A DNA stretch of 64,000 nt from an uncultured Amylibacter sp. (lineage in GTDB: Bacteria > Pseudomonadota > Alphaproteobacteria > Rhodobacterales > Rhodobacteraceae). The notes beneath the pieces are model-generated. The model saw nothing but the letters and a program-made list of their open reading frames with translations. It did not search any database and was not told the DNA's origin. Numbering within the stretch: position 1 is the stretch's first letter; every line of letters starts with the position of its first letter. Below are positions 50,764 to 60,333 of the stretch, one piece after another. The stretch is taken from NCBI GenBank assembly GCA_905181935.1, contig CAJIZV010000002.1, positions 310,001 through 374,000 of the forward strand, in the 5' to 3' direction. The translations under genes were made by a program, and so were the position numbers.

Positions 50764-52173
50764 TTATTTATTTATATCAGTATCAGCCTCATTTTTTTTT
50801 GCAACCCGCGCACCATTTTTACTGGATGTCACAACATTTAATGTTTTTAGCTTTCGATGCAAAGCAGAGCGTTCCATACCAACAAAATGCGCAGTTTTTG
50901 ATATATTACCACCAAATCGATTTATTTGAGCAACCAAGTAATCACGTTCAAAAAGCTCGCGCGCATCACGTAGCGGTACACCAAGTAAATTATCTATTGA
51001 TGTTAATGAATTATCAGATGTAGCAACTTGTTTTATTTGTAATTCTGTAGGTGAAATATCCCCAGACTGAGAGCCTAAGATTAATGAGCGCTCCAAAACA
51101 TTACGCAATTGACGAATATTACCAGGCCAATCACGAGTTTGAAGGTAAGCTACAGCTTTATCACTTAAAGAGCGGTTTGGTAGACCTTGAGTTTTATTAA
51201 GTTCATTAATAAAATGATTCGCAATTAATGGGATGTCATCTAGTCGTGTTTCTAATGATGGCACTGAAATGGGAATAACATTTAATCGGTGATAAAGCTC
51301 TTCACGGAAATTCTTTTTTTCTATTTCAATTAATAAATTACGGCTACTTGATGATATAACACGAATATCAAAAGATATTTTTGTTTTACCACCAATACGA
51401 ATAAACTGTTGGTCAACAAGTACTCTTAAAATTTTTGATTGTGTACCGATTGGCATATCTGCAACTTCATCAAAAAATAAAATGCCACCGTTTGCCTGCT
51501 CTAAAAGTCCAATCTGAATATTGTCAAATGTTTCAGATCCAAATAAAAGCTCCTCCATTTTATCAGCAGACATTGAGGCAGAGTTCACAGTAACAAAAGC
51601 ATTGTGTTGACGCTGTGATTGTTCGTGAATGTAACGGGCTGCAACTTCTTTTCCTGATCCAGCTCCACCAGTTAGCATTATTCTACTATTACCCGAACTA
51701 ACTTTATCTAACTGTTGTTTGAAACTTTTAAAAACAGCAGATGAACCTACCAGTTTTGATGATGGTATCTCTTTTACTCGAAGAGCTGCATTTTCTGAGC
51801 GAAGATGCGACGTTTCCATGGCACGCGAAATAACAACTGTGAGTTGATCAATATTAAATGGTTTTTCAATAAAGTCGTATGCACCTTGTTTTATTGCAGC
51901 TACGGCAATTTCAATATTGCCATGACCAGAAATAATCACAACCGGTATAGAAGGATTATTTTTTCGAATATTTTTCAATATATCAATACCATCTAAAGAG
52001 CTGCCTTTCAGCCAAATATCAAGAATGATAAGTTTGGGCATAGTATCCAAAATATTCTGAAATGTTTCATCAGAGTTTGCTGCTAAGCTTGTTGAATATC
52101 CCTCATCAATAAGAATATCCGATATTAAATCTCTAATATCTTTTTCATCATCTACAATTAAAATATCACCCAT
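50764..52173 (-). CDS. ntrX: Response regulator NtrX
   Basis: Partner of NtrY. Receiver domain with the phosphoacceptor D52 (LIILDIWLKG), an AAA+ domain and a Fis-type helix-turn-helix at the C-terminus (GGNISKTAHFVGMERSALHRKL). The Walker A is GGAGSGKE (residues 169-176) instead of the common GESGTGKE, and the sigma-54 contact motif GAFTGA is missing: the segment reads FGSETFDNIQIG. It is therefore unlikely to be a classical sigma-54 activator. 469 residues; SD AAGGA before the ATG. Confidence 0.95.
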   Translation of the reverse strand: MGDILIVDDEKDIRDLISDILIDEGYSTSLAANSDETFQNILDTMPKLIILDIWLKGSSLDGIDILKNIRKNNPSIPVVIISGHGNIEIAVAAIKQGAYDFIEKPFNIDQLTVVISRAMETSHLRSENAALRVKEIPSSKLVGSSAVFKSFKQQLDKVSSGNSRIMLTGGAGSGKEVAARYIHEQSQRQHNAFVTVNSASMSADKMEELLFGSETFDNIQIGLLEQANGGILFFDEVADMPIGTQSKILRVLVDQQFIRIGGKTKISFDIRVISSSSRNLLIEIEKKNFREELYHRLNVIPISVPSLETRLDDIPLIANHFINELNKTQGLPNRSLSDKAVAYLQTRDWPGNIRQLRNVLERSLILGSQSGDISPTELQIKQVATSDNSLTSIDNLLGVPLRDARELFERDYLVAQINRFGGNISKTAHFVGMERSALHRKLKTLNVVTSSKNGARVAKKNEADTDINK

Positions 52174-52198
52174 TTTTTTCCTTGTGCTGCAACAGCAA

Positions 52199-54427
52199 CT
52201 ATTCTTTTATATTATTGGTTATAATTTGAGGCAATCTAATACGTATATTAGCTCCATAATGTTTATTTTTTGAAAATGGATTTGCATCTAATAATTCTAA
52301 TGTCCCATTATGTTCTTCAATTATTTTTTTAACTATAGATAAGCCTAAGCCAGTACCATTTTCACGGTTTGAAACATATGGTTCGAACAATCTGGAACGT
52401 TGTTGAATTGGCAGACCTATGCCATTATCCTGAATGCTAATTTCAGTACCTCTTGCATATGAAGTTAAATGTATTCTAATTTCTGGTTTAAAAGACTTAT
52501 GAGTACCAGCATTTATTTTGCTATTAATAGCTTCACCTGCATTTTTTATTAAATTTGTGATTGCTTGGTTTATCATAGTTTCATCCACAGTAGCATTTAC
52601 ATCTCCAATTTCATTGATAAATACAATTTTTATTTTTGATAATGAGACTTGAAACAACAAAATAACATCTAACAATAATTTAGTTAGATTAACTGGTCGT
52701 TTATTTGGCTCTGGCATACGTGCAAATTTAGAAAATTCATCAACAATTTTACGCAAATCATTAGTTTGGCGAATTATAACGTCACAATATTGGGTAAGGT
52801 TTACTTCTTCTTTACCTACCATTGGGCCAAATTTGCGCCTTAGCCGTTCTGCAGACAATTGTATTGGTGTAAGTGGGTTTTTTATCTCATGCGCTATTCT
52901 ACGCGCAACATCAGCCCAAGCAGCCAAACGTTGTGCCGAGACAAGATCAGTAACGTCATCAAATGTTACAACATAACCCTCTATATTATTATCTTTTGAA
53001 ATACGTGCTGAAACGCGAACCAATAGAATTTCAGTGGTACCTTTTCGTGTTAAACTAATTTCTTGCTCTTGAATTTCATTATCAAACTTTTGAGTAGATT
53101 CAAATAAACTTACAAATTCAGGAATAGCTATTTGAATATTTTTTCCTTCATCATTTTTAGCATTTAAATTTAACAATCTTTCGGCTGCAGAATTAATAAA
53201 TCCTATATTACCATCTGAGGATAAACCAATAACGCCAGCAGTAACTCCTGATAAAACACTATCAAATAATCTACGCCTTCTTTCAGTAATATCGTTTGCC
53301 GTTATCAAATCATCTCGTTGACGTTTTACCTGCTTTGTCATTCGATTGAAAACCCTACTGAGCATAGCAATTTCATCATCTCCGGGTTCTTCAATCACTT
53401 TAACATCAAAATCACCTGCCCCCACACGTTGTGCGGCGCCTGCCAAGCGTCCAACAGGCCTTGAAAGGCGTTCAGCAAATTGCATACCTAACCAAATTGA
53501 GGATAAAATTACAAAAGTGGCAAAACCAAGATATAAAAGGCCATAATACCATAGAATTTCTCCCCTTTGTGTCTCCATTTGATTATAAGTTTTTGCAGAA
53601 GCTACTGTTTTATCAAGGAGATTTAAAATACTGCCATCCACAGTCCTTGATATATATAAATATTTGTCGATGTAACCTTCAAGCCGTACTAATCCACGAA
53701 ATTCGTTGTTTGCCCAATCTTCAATAACTAATACTTTAAAACCTTCAGCAATTTTCATATTTTCAGCAGATGGTTTCTCATATCCAAATAGGTAACTTAA
53801 CTCACCGCGTGATCTTAAATTAGAATTACTATCAATAATATATGCCTCTTTTAAACCACGTTGAATTAACTTTTGTTGTTGGATCAATTGAATACGTATT
53901 TCGCTATCACTAACAAAATAATTATCTTTTTTGTATTCAGACAGCCTGGCTGCCATAAAATTTAAATCAATTTGCAAATCATTACTTTGTTCATTTTTGT
54001 AGGCTTCAGCAGCAGATAAAGATGAAGTAACAACATTGCGAACGTTCTCAGAGAACCAACCTTCAACACCTATACTGAGAGTAACGACAGCAAATATGGC
54101 AACCAGAACTGTAGGAATTAATGCCACAATTGCAAAAACACGGCTTAATCTCAGATGTAAACGTGAACCAGCCGACTTTGCACGGCGCGCTGCAAATAAA
54201 CGCATTACAGAATAACCAACAAAAGAAATAACTAATAAAAGATAAATGCCATCAATAAGAATGATACTTTTTACCATTCCTGCAGAAAGGTCACCAATTA
54301 CTCCTTGAAGAAGAGCTACAGTAATACAAGTCAGTATTGGCCCAAATAGAATTAAAGACCAAATTGATATAACCTTAACATTACGTTTTCGACGCCATGT
54401 GCTTATTTTGTATATAAAATCAACCAA
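52199..54427 (-). CDS. ntrY: Sensor histidine kinase NtrY
   Basis: Membrane kinase linked to nitrogen and redox signalling. Several N-terminal membrane segments flank a periplasmic part (about residues 110-285), then HAMP (after about 310), PAS (about 375-480), the phosphorylated histidine in RRIAHEIKNPLTPIQ, and the ATPase domain with NLIKNAGEAI, DNGIGLP and GTGLGLSIV. 742 residues from a TTG codon; no ATG is nearby. It lies 25 bases before ntrX. Confidence 0.95.
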   Translation of the reverse strand: MVDFIYKISTWRRKRNVKVISIWSLILFGPILTCITVALLQGVIGDLSAGMVKSIILIDGIYLLLVISFVGYSVMRLFAARRAKSAGSRLHLRLSRVFAIVALIPTVLVAIFAVVTLSIGVEGWFSENVRNVVTSSLSAAEAYKNEQSNDLQIDLNFMAARLSEYKKDNYFVSDSEIRIQLIQQQKLIQRGLKEAYIIDSNSNLRSRGELSYLFGYEKPSAENMKIAEGFKVLVIEDWANNEFRGLVRLEGYIDKYLYISRTVDGSILNLLDKTVASAKTYNQMETQRGEILWYYGLLYLGFATFVILSSIWLGMQFAERLSRPVGRLAGAAQRVGAGDFDVKVIEEPGDDEIAMLSRVFNRMTKQVKRQRDDLITANDITERRRRLFDSVLSGVTAGVIGLSSDGNIGFINSAAERLLNLNAKNDEGKNIQIAIPEFVSLFESTQKFDNEIQEQEISLTRKGTTEILLVRVSARISKDNNIEGYVVTFDDVTDLVSAQRLAAWADVARRIAHEIKNPLTPIQLSAERLRRKFGPMVGKEEVNLTQYCDVIIRQTNDLRKIVDEFSKFARMPEPNKRPVNLTKLLLDVILLFQVSLSKIKIVFINEIGDVNATVDETMINQAITNLIKNAGEAINSKINAGTHKSFKPEIRIHLTSYARGTEISIQDNGIGLPIQQRSRLFEPYVSNRENGTGLGLSIVKKIIEEHNGTLELLDANPFSKNKHYGANIRIRLPQIITNNIKE

Positions 54428-54483
54428 TGTGATATTTTTTCAACTACCTAGTGTTCTGTTTCTATCGCACTCATGTGATAACA

Positions 54484-55881
54484 TTACATCATTTTCTTAC
54501 TTCTTGTTACTATAATGTCTAGGTCTTTTATTTTTTTGCGCAATGTGTTTCTATTAATTCCTAATAGTTCTGCTGTTTTTATTTGATTGCCTCTAGTAGC
54601 AGATAAAGACAATGCTATTAAAGGATATTCCACCTCTCTCATGATGCGATTATACAATCCAGGCGCTGGCAAAGTATCTCCATGTAAATCAAAGTAACGC
54701 TTTACATGGGATTCTACGGATGATGAAAGTTTTACATTATCAGTTTCTCCACCAGTTGAATTAATTAACGGTATTAGTCTTAAACTTTCGTTAACTTGAG
54801 ATTCACTTATCTCTTCATCTGGTGACAAAACTATTAACCTACTGATGAAATTTTCAAGTTCTCGAACATTACCAACCCATCGGTGATAGCGGAGTAACGC
54901 TAAAGCATTGATGGAAATAGTTTTTAATGGTAAACCAGATAAGGCAGATAATTGTAAAAAATGGCGAACCAATTCTGAAATATCCCCGACTCGATCCCGC
55001 AAGGGAGGCAATGCTACAGAGACTACATTTAAACGATAAAATAAGTCTTCTCTAAACAAACCTTGATTAATTAAATTTTCCAAAGATAATCTTGATGATG
55101 AAATAAATCTAAAATTTTTACTACCTACTAATTCTGATCTTAATAAATCTAATAGGTGTAATTGTATTTCTGGAGACATTTCAGATATTTCATCTAAATA
55201 AATTGTAGAACTCTTTGATGCAGGTTTTATACCTAAATCCTCTTTACCACCCAATAATATCCCTTCAATTTTATTTATACTCGCCGTAGATGCATTTATA
55301 GTTATAAAATCATTAGAAACCCTGTGCCCTAAATTATGAAGAGCGTGCGCTAGTAAATCTTTACCAGTTCCGCTTTCACCAGTAATCATTGTTGATAGAT
55401 CAGTCTTTAATACACGTGCAAAAAATCGGTAAACTTCTTGCATTAAAGGTGATGAACCAACCAATGGCAAATCTGGTTCAGCTTTACCATCAATGGGAAT
55501 TACACTCGCTTTAACTCCTTGATTTGATAAAGCTTTATTAACTTTAGATAGTAATTCTTTAAGGTCAAATGGTTTGGGTAAGTAATCATATGCACCTAAC
55601 TCAGATGCCTTAATTGCAGTCATAATTGTATTTTGTGCTGAAATAATTATCACAGGTAAGTTTGAACGTTTTTGATTAATTAAAGGCAATAACTCCAATC
55701 CATTACCATCTGGGAAGTTAACATCTGATATTACAACATCCCCATCACCCTCCTCAACCCAGCGCCATAATGTATCTAAACTACCAGTGGAGCGGACTCT
55801 ACAGCCAGCGCGGGTTAAAGCTTGTGTCAAAACAGTTCGAATAGTCCGATCGTCATCCGCAACTAATACTGTACCGTCCAT
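54484..55881 (-). CDS. ntrC: Nitrogen regulator NtrC lacking the GAFTGA loop
   Basis: Response regulator of the NtrBC pair: receiver with D53 (VVISDVNFPDG), AAA+ domain with Walker A GESGTGKD (168-175) and Walker B IYLDEISEM, and a Fis-type DNA-binding helix-turn-helix (RGNQIKTAELLGINRNTLRKK). Where other NtrC proteins have GAFTGA, this one has LLGGKEDLGIKPAS. The same loss is known in Rhodobacter capsulatus NtrC, which works with the housekeeping sigma factor. Start overlaps the ntrB stop. Confidence 0.95.
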   Translation of the reverse strand: MDGTVLVADDDRTIRTVLTQALTRAGCRVRSTGSLDTLWRWVEEGDGDVVISDVNFPDGNGLELLPLINQKRSNLPVIIISAQNTIMTAIKASELGAYDYLPKPFDLKELLSKVNKALSNQGVKASVIPIDGKAEPDLPLVGSSPLMQEVYRFFARVLKTDLSTMITGESGTGKDLLAHALHNLGHRVSNDFITINASTASINKIEGILLGGKEDLGIKPASKSSTIYLDEISEMSPEIQLHLLDLLRSELVGSKNFRFISSSRLSLENLINQGLFREDLFYRLNVVSVALPPLRDRVGDISELVRHFLQLSALSGLPLKTISINALALLRYHRWVGNVRELENFISRLIVLSPDEEISESQVNESLRLIPLINSTGGETDNVKLSSSVESHVKRYFDLHGDTLPAPGLYNRIMREVEYPLIALSLSATRGNQIKTAELLGINRNTLRKKIKDLDIIVTRSKKMM

Positions 55882-56963
55882 TATTTACTCTCCTTAGATG
55901 ATAATTTCCATACTGGCAGCCGAACTATAAAACTTGCACCTTTTTCATCTGATGCGCATTCGACTAAACCACCGTGACCAGTTACTATTTTTGAAACTAG
56001 CGATAAACCTAAACCAGTGCCATTAACCTTTGATGAAACAAAAGGTTCAAATATTTCATCAATAATATTAGGGGAAATACCTTTTCCATTATCAATAATT
56101 TCTATTTGCAAAGGTAAAGTTTCAATTTTATTGCCTAAAACAGAAAATTTAACACCAGATTTATATGAAGTTCGTATTTTGATTTGCCCCCTAACCGATC
56201 CAATAGACTCAGACGCATTTTTCAAAATATTTTGAAATACTTGTAACATTTGGTCTTCATCACCTGAAGCATCTGGCAATGAAGGATCGTATTCCTTAAT
56301 ATATTCTGCAGATGCTCCAAAACCTACTGATGAGGAACGAATAGCTCGATCTAAAATATCATGAATATTAAATGCATGGTGGGATGCCAGCCTAACATCT
56401 GAAAAACTCTCAAAACGGTCAACTAATGTACCAATTCTATTTGATTCTTGACCAATCATCTCAGCCAATTCAATGTCATCACTATTAGCATTCATGGCTA
56501 GAAGTTGTGCAGCACCTGAAATACCTGCCAATGGATTACGTATTTCATGAGCTAACATAGAAGCCATGGCAGTTACTGAACGTGCCGAGGTACTATGCGT
56601 CACAGATTGGCTCATTTTTTGAGCTCCACTAGTTGGCTGAATAATTATTAAAAGCGAACCATTATCATTATCTAAAAAATTTATATGTAAATTACAGCTT
56701 ATGGTAATACGATCAGCTGAGGTTAAAGCTACATCATATTGAGTTAGTGATGAATTTTGATCTTTAGCTTGCTTAATAGTTTCCAAGATTACAGAATTAG
56801 ATCCAAAGAAATTTGAAACTAGCTTGCCACGCATTTGATTTTGTGACGTATGAACCATTTGCTCAGCAGCAGAATTTCCATCAATAATTATTGTATTAAT
56901 ATCTATAATAAAAGTTGGAAACGGAAGTGCATTCCAGATATGTTGATAATCTAATTGCTTCAT
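55881..56963 (-). CDS. ntrB: Nitrogen sensor kinase NtrB
   Basis: Cytosolic kinase that phosphorylates NtrC under nitrogen limitation, normally controlled by PII proteins. A PAS domain fills about residues 1-110; the phosphoacceptor is H139 in MLAHEIRNPLAGISGAAQ; the ATPase part has ILKNASESI, DNGKGISP and GTGLGLSLV. 360 residues. No glnB or glnK gene is in the window. It overlaps dusB by four bases (ATGA) and ntrC by one base. Confidence 0.96.
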   Translation of the reverse strand: MKQLDYQHIWNALPFPTFIIDINTIIIDGNSAAEQMVHTSQNQMRGKLVSNFFGSNSVILETIKQAKDQNSSLTQYDVALTSADRITISCNLHINFLDNDNGSLLIIIQPTSGAQKMSQSVTHSTSARSVTAMASMLAHEIRNPLAGISGAAQLLAMNANSDDIELAEMIGQESNRIGTLVDRFESFSDVRLASHHAFNIHDILDRAIRSSSVGFGASAEYIKEYDPSLPDASGDEDQMLQVFQNILKNASESIGSVRGQIKIRTSYKSGVKFSVLGNKIETLPLQIEIIDNGKGISPNIIDEIFEPFVSSKVNGTGLGLSLVSKIVTGHGGLVECASDEKGASFIVRLPVWKLSSKESK

Positions 56964-57940
56964 GCAATTGCCTTTTCTGCTGGTAAATTTGCAATTATAT
57001 TAAGTACCTTATTAGGATTTAATTCTGTCTGTAATGAACGTCGAATTGATGTGTCTACACCGATATAATCCATGTACCAACCAAGATGTTTTCGAGCAAC
57101 TTTATTTCCATGAAAATCACCATAAAAATCTAACATAGACATGTAATGATTTGATATCATAATATTTAAATCATTACCCTGAGGGACGATAGGCGGAGCA
57201 GTGCCATATAAATCAGATGCAATTTGTGCCAAAATCCAAGGTTTTCCCTGTGCACCACGGCCTATCATAACACCGTCAGCTCCTGAGTTTTTAATTGCTT
57301 TTTTTGCCGTTAGCGTATCTATGATATCACCGTTTGCAATTACAGGAATATTTACTGCATTTTTAACGTCACGGATACGATGCCAATCAGCAGAACCTTT
57401 ATAAAATTGGCAACGAGTACGCCCATGAATTGTAATCATTTGAATACCTATTTGTTCAGCACTAACTGCTAATTGAGCCGCATTTAGGCTGTCGTGATCC
57501 CATCCTAACCTAGTTTTTAGAGTTACAGGAATGTCAACTGCATTAACTACAGCTTCAATTAGCTCTAGAGCTAAGTCCGGTGTTTTCATTAAAGCAGATC
57601 CAGATGCACCGTTTACTACACTTTTTGCTGGGCATCCCATATTAATATCAATAATTTTAGCACCCTTATCAGCAATTAATTTAGCGCATTCAGACATCCA
57701 ATAGGCCTCACATCCAGCAATTTGTACAGATGTAGATTCTACATTTAAGCCTAATTCAGCTCTAGCGTGGGCTTCTTTACCTTTTTTCATCATTTCGTGA
57801 CTTGCGACCATTTCTGAAACTACAAGTCCCGCACCAAAGCTTGAAACTAAATTTCGAAATGGCAGATCAGTTATTCCTGCTAAAGGAGATAAAAGTACAG
57901 GAGGCGAAATTGCCTGTTTTCCCACCATAATTGTGCTCAT
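56960..57940 (-). CDS. dusB: tRNA-dihydrouridine synthase DusB (NifR3)
   Basis: FMN-dependent reductase of uridines in the tRNA D-loop. Motifs: LLSPLAGITDLPFR, DINMGCPAKSVVNGASGSALM with the catalytic cysteine, TIHGRTRCQFYKG, and VIANGDI. An open frame continues 53 codons upstream but runs into the divergent ispDF gene; ATG 57940 is the sensible start (326 residues). It opens the dusB-ntrBCYX operon, the classical nifR3-ntr arrangement. Confidence 0.95.
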   Translation of the reverse strand: MSTIMVGKQAISPPVLLSPLAGITDLPFRNLVSSFGAGLVVSEMVASHEMMKKGKEAHARAELGLNVESTSVQIAGCEAYWMSECAKLIADKGAKIIDINMGCPAKSVVNGASGSALMKTPDLALELIEAVVNAVDIPVTLKTRLGWDHDSLNAAQLAVSAEQIGIQMITIHGRTRCQFYKGSADWHRIRDVKNAVNIPVIANGDIIDTLTAKKAIKNSGADGVMIGRGAQGKPWILAQIASDLYGTAPPIVPQGNDLNIMISNHYMSMLDFYGDFHGNKVARKHLGWYMDYIGVDTSIRRSLQTELNPNKVLNIIANLPAEKAIA

Positions 57941-58021
57941 GATTATTTTATGGGCACAATCAATTGAAAGCACAAGCTCAAACTCTCTTGCATAGATAAA
58001 AAGGTCAACTATAACGAAAAT

Positions 58022-59167
58022 ATGAAAACAATAACTGCTCTTATTGTTGCTGCAGGTCGGGGAACTCGCGCCGCTAGTGACATACCAAAACAATACCATA
58101 AAATAGCAGGTAAGCCTATTTTATACTTAACAATAAAAGCATGTCTCGAACATAACGATATATCACAAATTGTTTGTATTATTCATAAAGATGACGTTGA
58201 TTTATATAAAGAAACTGTCTCTGAAATTAAGGATACGCGGCTATCACCACCAGCTTTTGGAGGTGATACACGTTCACAAAGTGTACTTAATGGCTTAAAT
58301 GAAATTTCATCGAAGTTTGTTCTTATTCACGACGGAGCTAGGCCATTTTTGCCAAAAGATGCACTCTCACGCATTATTGAAGGCGTACAAAAACACGACG
58401 CATGCTTTCTTGGACTTCCAATAGTGGACGCAATTTGGAAAATGTCTGATAATAGAACATTAGAACCGGTAGAACGTGAAAAACTTTGGCGAGCCCAAAC
58501 ACCTCAAGCATTCGTGACCAAGACTATTCGTAACGCACATCTAAAAAATAATAATTCTGCAATTGATGATGTCGAAATTGCACGTAATGCAGGCATTACA
58601 GTTACTCCTATATTAGGGGCTGAAGAAAATATAAAAATAACTTGGCCAACAGACCTTAGTTTTGCAAGGCGCTTAATAGGAAAAAATATGGATATAAGAG
58701 TTGGAAACGGATACGATGTACACGCCTTAGGAAAGGGTGATTTTGTGGTGCTTAATGGTATTAAAATAATTCACAGCCAAGCGCTGATTGGCCATTCAGA
58801 TGCAGATGTTGCAATGCACGCAATTACAGATGCTATATTTGGTGCATTGTGCGAGGGTGATATTGGTCAATGGTTCCCTCCAACCGATGTTAAATGGAAA
58901 GGCGTCTCTTCAGATATTTTTCTACGAAAAGCAGTATCTCGATGTCGCGAGCGTGGACTTAAAATAAATCACTTAGATTGTACTATTATATGTGAATCAC
59001 CCAAAATAGCCCCATACACAAAATCCATGCAAGAAAATCTTTCTCAAATAACAGGTATTAAAATTAATAGTATTTCCATAAAAGCTACCACATCAGAACA
59101 ATTGGGCTTCACAGGACGCAATGAAGGTATTGCTGCACAAGCAACAGCTACGTTAATAAGTTTATGA
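58022..59167 (+). CDS. ispDF: Bifunctional IspDF
   Basis: Fusion of two MEP-pathway enzymes: IspD (CDP-ME synthesis, residues 1 to about 222) and IspF (ME-cPP synthesis, about 223-381). IspD shows VAAGRGTRAASDIPKQY and VLIHDGARPF. IspF begins at MDIRVGNGYDVHALG with metal ligands in DVH and GHSDADVAMHAI. The fused form is typical of alphaproteobacteria. It is divergent from dusB across about 80 bases that must hold both promoters, and overlaps pgpA by ATGA. Confidence 0.96.
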   Translation: MKTITALIVAAGRGTRAASDIPKQYHKIAGKPILYLTIKACLEHNDISQIVCIIHKDDVDLYKETVSEIKDTRLSPPAFGGDTRSQSVLNGLNEISSKFVLIHDGARPFLPKDALSRIIEGVQKHDACFLGLPIVDAIWKMSDNRTLEPVEREKLWRAQTPQAFVTKTIRNAHLKNNNSAIDDVEIARNAGITVTPILGAEENIKITWPTDLSFARRLIGKNMDIRVGNGYDVHALGKGDFVVLNGIKIIHSQALIGHSDADVAMHAITDAIFGALCEGDIGQWFPPTDVKWKGVSSDIFLRKAVSRCRERGLKINHLDCTIICESPKIAPYTKSMQENLSQITGIKINSISIKATTSEQLGFTGRNEGIAAQATATLISL

Positions 59168-59700
59168 CACGCTTTATCGCTACGTGGTTTTATTCAGGTC
59201 TTTTACGACCAGCGCCAGGAACGTGGGGGTCACTAGCATCCCTACCCTTCATATACTTAACATTGATTTGGAGCTGGGGTATTTGGCATTTAATAATTAC
59301 CAGCCTATTCATATTTTTATTGGGCTGGTGGGCTACGCATTATGAAACAAAAGATAAGGATGAGCATGACCCGTCAGAAATTGTAATTGATGAAGTTCTT
59401 GGGCAATTAATAACTTTTAGTCCAATATATTTCATGATATCATATAATGATACTTCAATTTCATATTTAAGCTATACTATGAATTTTAATGTGTTCGATA
59501 TAAATCATTCAGTTGGCCTTATCACTATTTTTTTAGTTGCATTTGGCTTATTCCGTCTTTTTGACATTTTAAAACCATGGCCAATAAGTTGGGCTGATAA
59601 TAAATCTACACCAATTGGTGTTATGCTAGATGATGTATTCGCTGGAATTATTTCTGCTGTCATTTTATCTGGGTTTTTAATTATTGGCTACTTCTTATGA
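59164..59700 (+). CDS. pgpA: Phosphatidylglycerophosphatase A
   Basis: Removes phosphate from phosphatidylglycerophosphate to give phosphatidylglycerol in the inner membrane. Family segments: GLLRPAPGTWGSLASLPF, EIVIDEVLGQLI with acidic metal ligands, FRLFDILKPWPI and VMLDDVFAGIISA. 178 residues with about four membrane segments. Overlaps both neighbours by four bases. Confidence 0.95.
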   Translation: MTRFIATWFYSGLLRPAPGTWGSLASLPFIYLTLIWSWGIWHLIITSLFIFLLGWWATHYETKDKDEHDPSEIVIDEVLGQLITFSPIYFMISYNDTSISYLSYTMNFNVFDINHSVGLITIFLVAFGLFRLFDILKPWPISWADNKSTPIGVMLDDVFAGIISAVILSGFLIIGYFL

Positions 59701-60173
59701 TTTTAGATATAAATACCAAAATATTGAAATTAACTCGTGATCGTGGTTGGCTAATTACAACAGCTGAGAGCTGTACTGGTGGATTAATTTCAAGCTCTTT
59801 AACGGAATTACCGGGATCTTCAGAAATATTTGATCGGGGCTTTGTAACTTATTCTAATAATGCAAAAATTGCTTTGCTTGGCGTATCGTTAAAATCACTT
59901 GAAAAATATGGGGCAGTTAGTGAACAGGTTGCCGCGGAAATGGCAGTCGGCGCTATAAAAAAATCTACAGCAAATATAGCTATTTCAGTAACAGGAATAG
60001 CGGGTCCAGGTGGATCTGCCAATAAGAAAGAAGGTACTGTTTGCTTTGGCATGGCATTAAAAACTGGTATAATACATACAGAAACTGTTCAGTTTGGCGC
60101 TATTGGAAGATCAAACGTTCGTGTAAAAACTGTTCACTATGCCCTAAATTTGATCTTAAATACTCTCAAATAA
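59697..60173 (+). CDS. pncC: CinA-C family nicotinamide-nucleotide amidohydrolase (PncC)
   Basis: Deamidates nicotinamide mononucleotide to nicotinate mononucleotide in NAD recycling. The whole 158-residue protein is the CinA C-terminal domain: TAESCTGGLISSSLTELPGSS, then FVTYSNNAK and SVTGIAGPGG. No N-terminal CinA domain is present. Third gene of the ispDF-pgpA-pncC unit, coupled by ATGA. Confidence 0.94.
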   Translation: MILDINTKILKLTRDRGWLITTAESCTGGLISSSLTELPGSSEIFDRGFVTYSNNAKIALLGVSLKSLEKYGAVSEQVAAEMAVGAIKKSTANIAISVTGIAGPGGSANKKEGTVCFGMALKTGIIHTETVQFGAIGRSNVRVKTVHYALNLILNTLK

Positions 60174-60333
60174 AATATCTTATCATTTTTAGTTTGCCCT
60201 AAATAGTGCTCTATATGGTTTTTTTGCTTAATTTTTAATCAATCATTACACACTTTCATTTATAAATTATGAAATCCTTTTGATCTAAACCAGCTTCAGT
60301 CAAAACATCCCAAATTCTAAAAGGAATATTTAA

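Noticed and set aside
57941..58099. 53-codon N-terminal extension of DusB
   Set aside because: It overlaps the divergent ispDF gene and has no family similarity; ATG 57940 gives the normal start.
60174..60333. Sigma-54 promoter before amtB
   Set aside because: A TGG and TGC pair near 60215-60232 has only seven bases between GG and GC, not ten.
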